A DNA stretch of 6,887 nucleotides from an uncultured Bacilli bacterium (GTDB taxonomy: Bacteria; Bacillota_I; Bacilli_A; RF39; UBA660), in assembly GCA_947629125.1 (NCBI GenBank), contig CANRCO010000065.1:1-6887 (forward strand), given 5' to 3'. The notes beneath the pieces were generated by a model. The model was not told the DNA's origin, made no database searches, and was given only the letters and a program-made list of their open reading frames with translations. The first letter of the stretch is position 1. Each line of letters begins with the position of its first letter. Position numbers and translations under genes: made by a program. This document shows positions 5,133-6,887 of the stretch, one piece after another.

Positions 5133-6770
5133 ATGAATTATAATATAAATCGGGGGGGGTATTTTAATAAACAAAAGTACCCGAAGATGTTAGCTTGTTT
5201 AGGATTTTTAGTAGGAGTATTAATAATAAGTGGAATAAGTTATGCCCTATGGAGTACAACAAAGGAACAAACAAGTATAAATAGAATAAGTAGTGGCTGT
5301 TTAAAATTAGAAGTAACTGAAGGAACAAATATAAATATAGAGAATGCCTATCAAACACCAGATAATGAAGGATTAAATCAAGAAGGTTATACATTCACAA
5401 TAAACAATAATTGTAATTATGAAGAATATGTCGAAGTAAATTTAGATATCAAAAATAATAATACATTAGATGCAAAGAATATCAGAGCAACATTACTATA
5501 TAACAACAAAAAAATAATCGAACCAAATAATTTAAATAATTTATTAGATAGAGAAACAACAAACAAAGAATATAATAAAGGTAAACATTTAACAACAGTA
5601 AAAATAGATGCCAATAAAAGTAAACAATTAAATTTAAAAATATGGTTAGATGAAAACACCAGTTTTAACGATTTACAAGAAAACAATACCTTTGAAAGTA
5701 AAATAGAAATAAATAGTATCAAAAGAGAAAATATTTTAGCTAGTGATTATGTTAGAATCATAAGTGAAGATAACGAACAACTAGCTTATGATGAAACAAT
5801 CGACAACAACTTAAGATATATTGGAGCAACACCTAATAACTATGTGGATTTCAATAATGAAAAATGGCGCATCATCGGAGTTATGAATAACGTATATAAT
5901 GAAACCGGTAAAAAAGAAACAAGAGTAAAACTTATAAGAGCAAAATCATTAGGTAATTTTAAATGGGATTACAAACAAAATGGGATAGGTTCATCAATGA
6001 GTAAGAATGGAAGTAATGATTGGTCAGATAGTCAATTAATGATGATGTTAAATCCAGAAGATGTAGTAAAAGAAAATTGGCAAAATACAGCCAAATCAAA
6101 TTATGAAATTGATAGTGAAGGGTATGTATTAGATAACAATAAAATTAAAATTTATAGAGGAGTAGGTAGCTATTATAATCATGAAACAGGGTATAAGCCC
6201 AATAAAGTATCAAGTACCGAAAATTTTGTTGAACAAGAAATTGATTTTAGTGAAATTGGTTTAAAAGATGAAAGTAAAATATTAATTGATAAGGCAATAT
6301 TTAATTTAGGTGGAGTAAAAAGAACAAATAGTAATGATGATAATATATTATTAAATATACATGAATTTTATGATGCCGAACGTAATAGTGTAGTTCCAAA
6401 TAATTCGTATCCGAAAGAGTGGGTAGGATATGTTGGTTTGATGTATCCCAGTGATTTTGGTTATGCTACAAGCGGAAGTAGTGAAAAAAGTAGAAATTCA
6501 TGTTTAGAATTACCACTACATCATGGTTGGAATAATAATTTAGAATGTAGTAATAATGACTGGTTATCTGATAATGATATTCAATTGTCAATAACTCCTT
6601 ATGCTGGATGGCTTGATTGTGTTATAGGTATTTCATATAGTGGTGAAGGTTTAGGTGTTCAACAAGTTTATAATAGCCATGTTATAAAGCCAGTTGTATA
6701 TTTAAAATCAAATACTATAATAAAAAGTGGAACAGGAACTGAAAAAGACCCATTTGTTTTAACAATATAA
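5133..6770 (+). CDS. Secreted TasA-like/lectin-like surface protein, copy 2, with G8 tract
   Basis: A complete 545-residue protein. N-terminal cytoplasmic tail (1-18, including RGG from the G tract); hydrophobic signal segment (19-38) ending GISYALWS. The following SSGCLKLEV (53-61) fits the SipW-processed TasA/camelysin pattern (A-x-F/W-S then F-x-x-G-x-L-x-L), so cleavage near SYA is likely. Residues about 55-195 form a beta-rich Asn-rich domain; about 227-545 form a lectin-like domain with EKWRIIGVMNN (243-253), NDWSDSQLMMMLNP (295-308), GYVGLMYPSDFGYATSG (432-448) and PVVYLKSN (520-527). Cys56/Cys94 and Cys457/Cys472 are conserved with copy 1; Cys495 is unpaired and unique to this copy. 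There is no LPXTG or C-terminal anchor. It may be a fibre or adhesin component; the ligand is unknown. Residues 462-519 are strongly divergent from copy 1. The 8-G tract at 5152-5159 suggests on/off switching; as read, the gene is on. Confidence 0.85.
   Translation: MNYNINRGGYFNKQKYPKMLACLGFLVGVLIISGISYALWSTTKEQTSINRISSGCLKLEVTEGTNINIENAYQTPDNEGLNQEGYTFTINNNCNYEEYVEVNLDIKNNNTLDAKNIRATLLYNNKKIIEPNNLNNLLDRETTNKEYNKGKHLTTVKIDANKSKQLNLKIWLDENTSFNDLQENNTFESKIEINSIKRENILASDYVRIISEDNEQLAYDETIDNNLRYIGATPNNYVDFNNEKWRIIGVMNNVYNETGKKETRVKLIRAKSLGNFKWDYKQNGIGSSMSKNGSNDWSDSQLMMMLNPEDVVKENWQNTAKSNYEIDSEGYVLDNNKIKIYRGVGSYYNHETGYKPNKVSSTENFVEQEIDFSEIGLKDESKILIDKAIFNLGGVKRTNSNDDNILLNIHEFYDAERNSVVPNNSYPKEWVGYVGLMYPSDFGYATSGSSEKSRNSCLELPLHHGWNNNLECSNNDWLSDNDIQLSITPYAGWLDCVIGISYSGEGLGVQQVYNSHVIKPVVYLKSNTIIKSGTGTEKDPFVLTI
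5152..5159 (+). repeat. G8 homopolymer, candidate phase-variation tract
   Basis: Eight consecutive G begin 19 bases after the A of the start codon (codons CGG GGG GGG). It is the only such tract in a window of about one quarter G+C. With eight G the frame is open. With nine, a TAA follows two codons later. With seven (or ten), a TAG is reached at about 5191-5193. Short poly-G tracts at the 5' end of surface-protein genes are classic slipped-strand switches in other bacteria; here this is an inference. Confidence 0.7.
5226..6770 (+). repeat. Direct repeat, right copy (surface-protein gene)
   Basis: This is the same-orientation counterpart of 1-1551. The two copies stay nearly collinear (1545 against 1551 bases), with small indels. 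Similarity is highest in the signal/TasA-like part and the WRIIGV block and is largely lost at 6516-6689. Confidence 0.85.
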
Positions 6771-6790
6771 AAATTTGATTTAATTTACTA

Positions 6791-6819
6791 TTGATAAAAA
6801 AGCGAAAATAACATATAAT
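6791..6819 (+). promoter_or_regulatory. Strong sigma-A promoter for a downstream RNA or leader
   Basis: TTGATA at 6791-6796 and TATAAT at 6814-6819 are separated by exactly 17 bp. The predicted start is near 6825-6827. No terminator of good quality is seen between the stop of copy 2 (6770) and this promoter. Confidence 0.7.
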
Positions 6820-6824
6820 AAAAA

Positions 6825-6887
6825 CGTAGAAACAGCTGAGCTTAGCTCAGGTGACTACGGTTTGTACCACCTAAACTAAATTAGGTG
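6825..6887 (+). ncRNA. Unidentified structured RNA or 5' leader (runs off the right edge)
   Basis: The stretch after the promoter is much richer in G+C than the surrounding DNA and folds well. CGTAG (6825-6829) pairs with CTACG (6855-6859). Inside it, CTGAGC (6836-6841) pairs with GCTCAG (6845-6850) around a 3-base loop. A further hairpin pairs CACCTAA (6868-6874) with TTAGGTG (6881-6887) at the very edge. CACCT (6868-6872) can instead pair with AGGTG (6849-6853), so two folds exclude each other. There is no open reading frame of note. I tested it by memory against common riboswitches, RNase P, tmRNA, SRP RNA and 6S RNA and found no match. It may be a small RNA ending at a terminator just past the edge, or a regulatory leader. 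Confidence 0.5.

Noticed and set aside
1..6887. Alternative genetic code (TGA = Trp)
   Set aside because: Trp is encoded by TGG in all genes, and no in-frame TGA is needed to reach expected protein lengths.
1..6887. Transposon, integrase, CRISPR array or tRNA genes
   Set aside because: No transposase-like reading frame, spaced short repeats or cloverleaf was seen; the large direct repeats are coding paralogues without terminal inverted repeats.

Overview
The window comes from a very AT-rich (roughly one quarter G+C) endospore-forming member of the Bacillota. All reading frames use TGG for tryptophan and stop normally without internal TGA, so the standard bacterial code applies and not the Mycoplasma code. 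The composition, the reduced set of spore genes and the surface-protein family fit the uncultured gut Bacilli/RF39-like or related lineages known mainly from metagenomes. That placement is an inference.

Layout. (1) Positions 1-1551: the 3' part of a large secreted protein gene, cut by the left window edge, followed by an AT-only stem-loop terminator. (2) 1633-2478: an unrecognised acidic, low-complexity protein with one C-terminal membrane anchor. (3) 2502-3236: yunB, a sporulation gene, with a good sigma-E-like promoter placed so close to the ATG that the transcript would be almost leaderless. (4) 3280-5031: a compact, translationally coupled spoVAC-spoVAD-spoVAE(b) operon, the minimal dipicolinic-acid channel module, behind a sigma-G-like promoter and ending in a stem-loop terminator. 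(5) 5133-6770: a complete second copy of the secreted protein gene, with its own sigma-A promoter and an 8-G tract just inside the coding region. (6) 6771-6887: a strong sigma-A promoter and the start of a structured RNA or leader that runs off the right edge.

How it works together. The centre is a sporulation block: YunB would be made in the mother cell, and the SpoVA proteins would be made in the forespore inner membrane to load DPA and later release it at germination. On both sides lie roughly 1.5-kb direct repeats encoding paralogous surface proteins. Each has a SipW/TasA-type signal sequence, a beta-rich camelysin/TasA-like domain and a C-terminal lectin-like domain whose end is strongly divergent between copies. 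The G8 tract in the complete copy looks like a phase-variation switch: a change of one G in either direction gives an early stop. This is the most interesting signal in the window. Next come the hypervariable C-terminal segment, the near-leaderless sporulation promoters and the unidentified RNA at the right edge.
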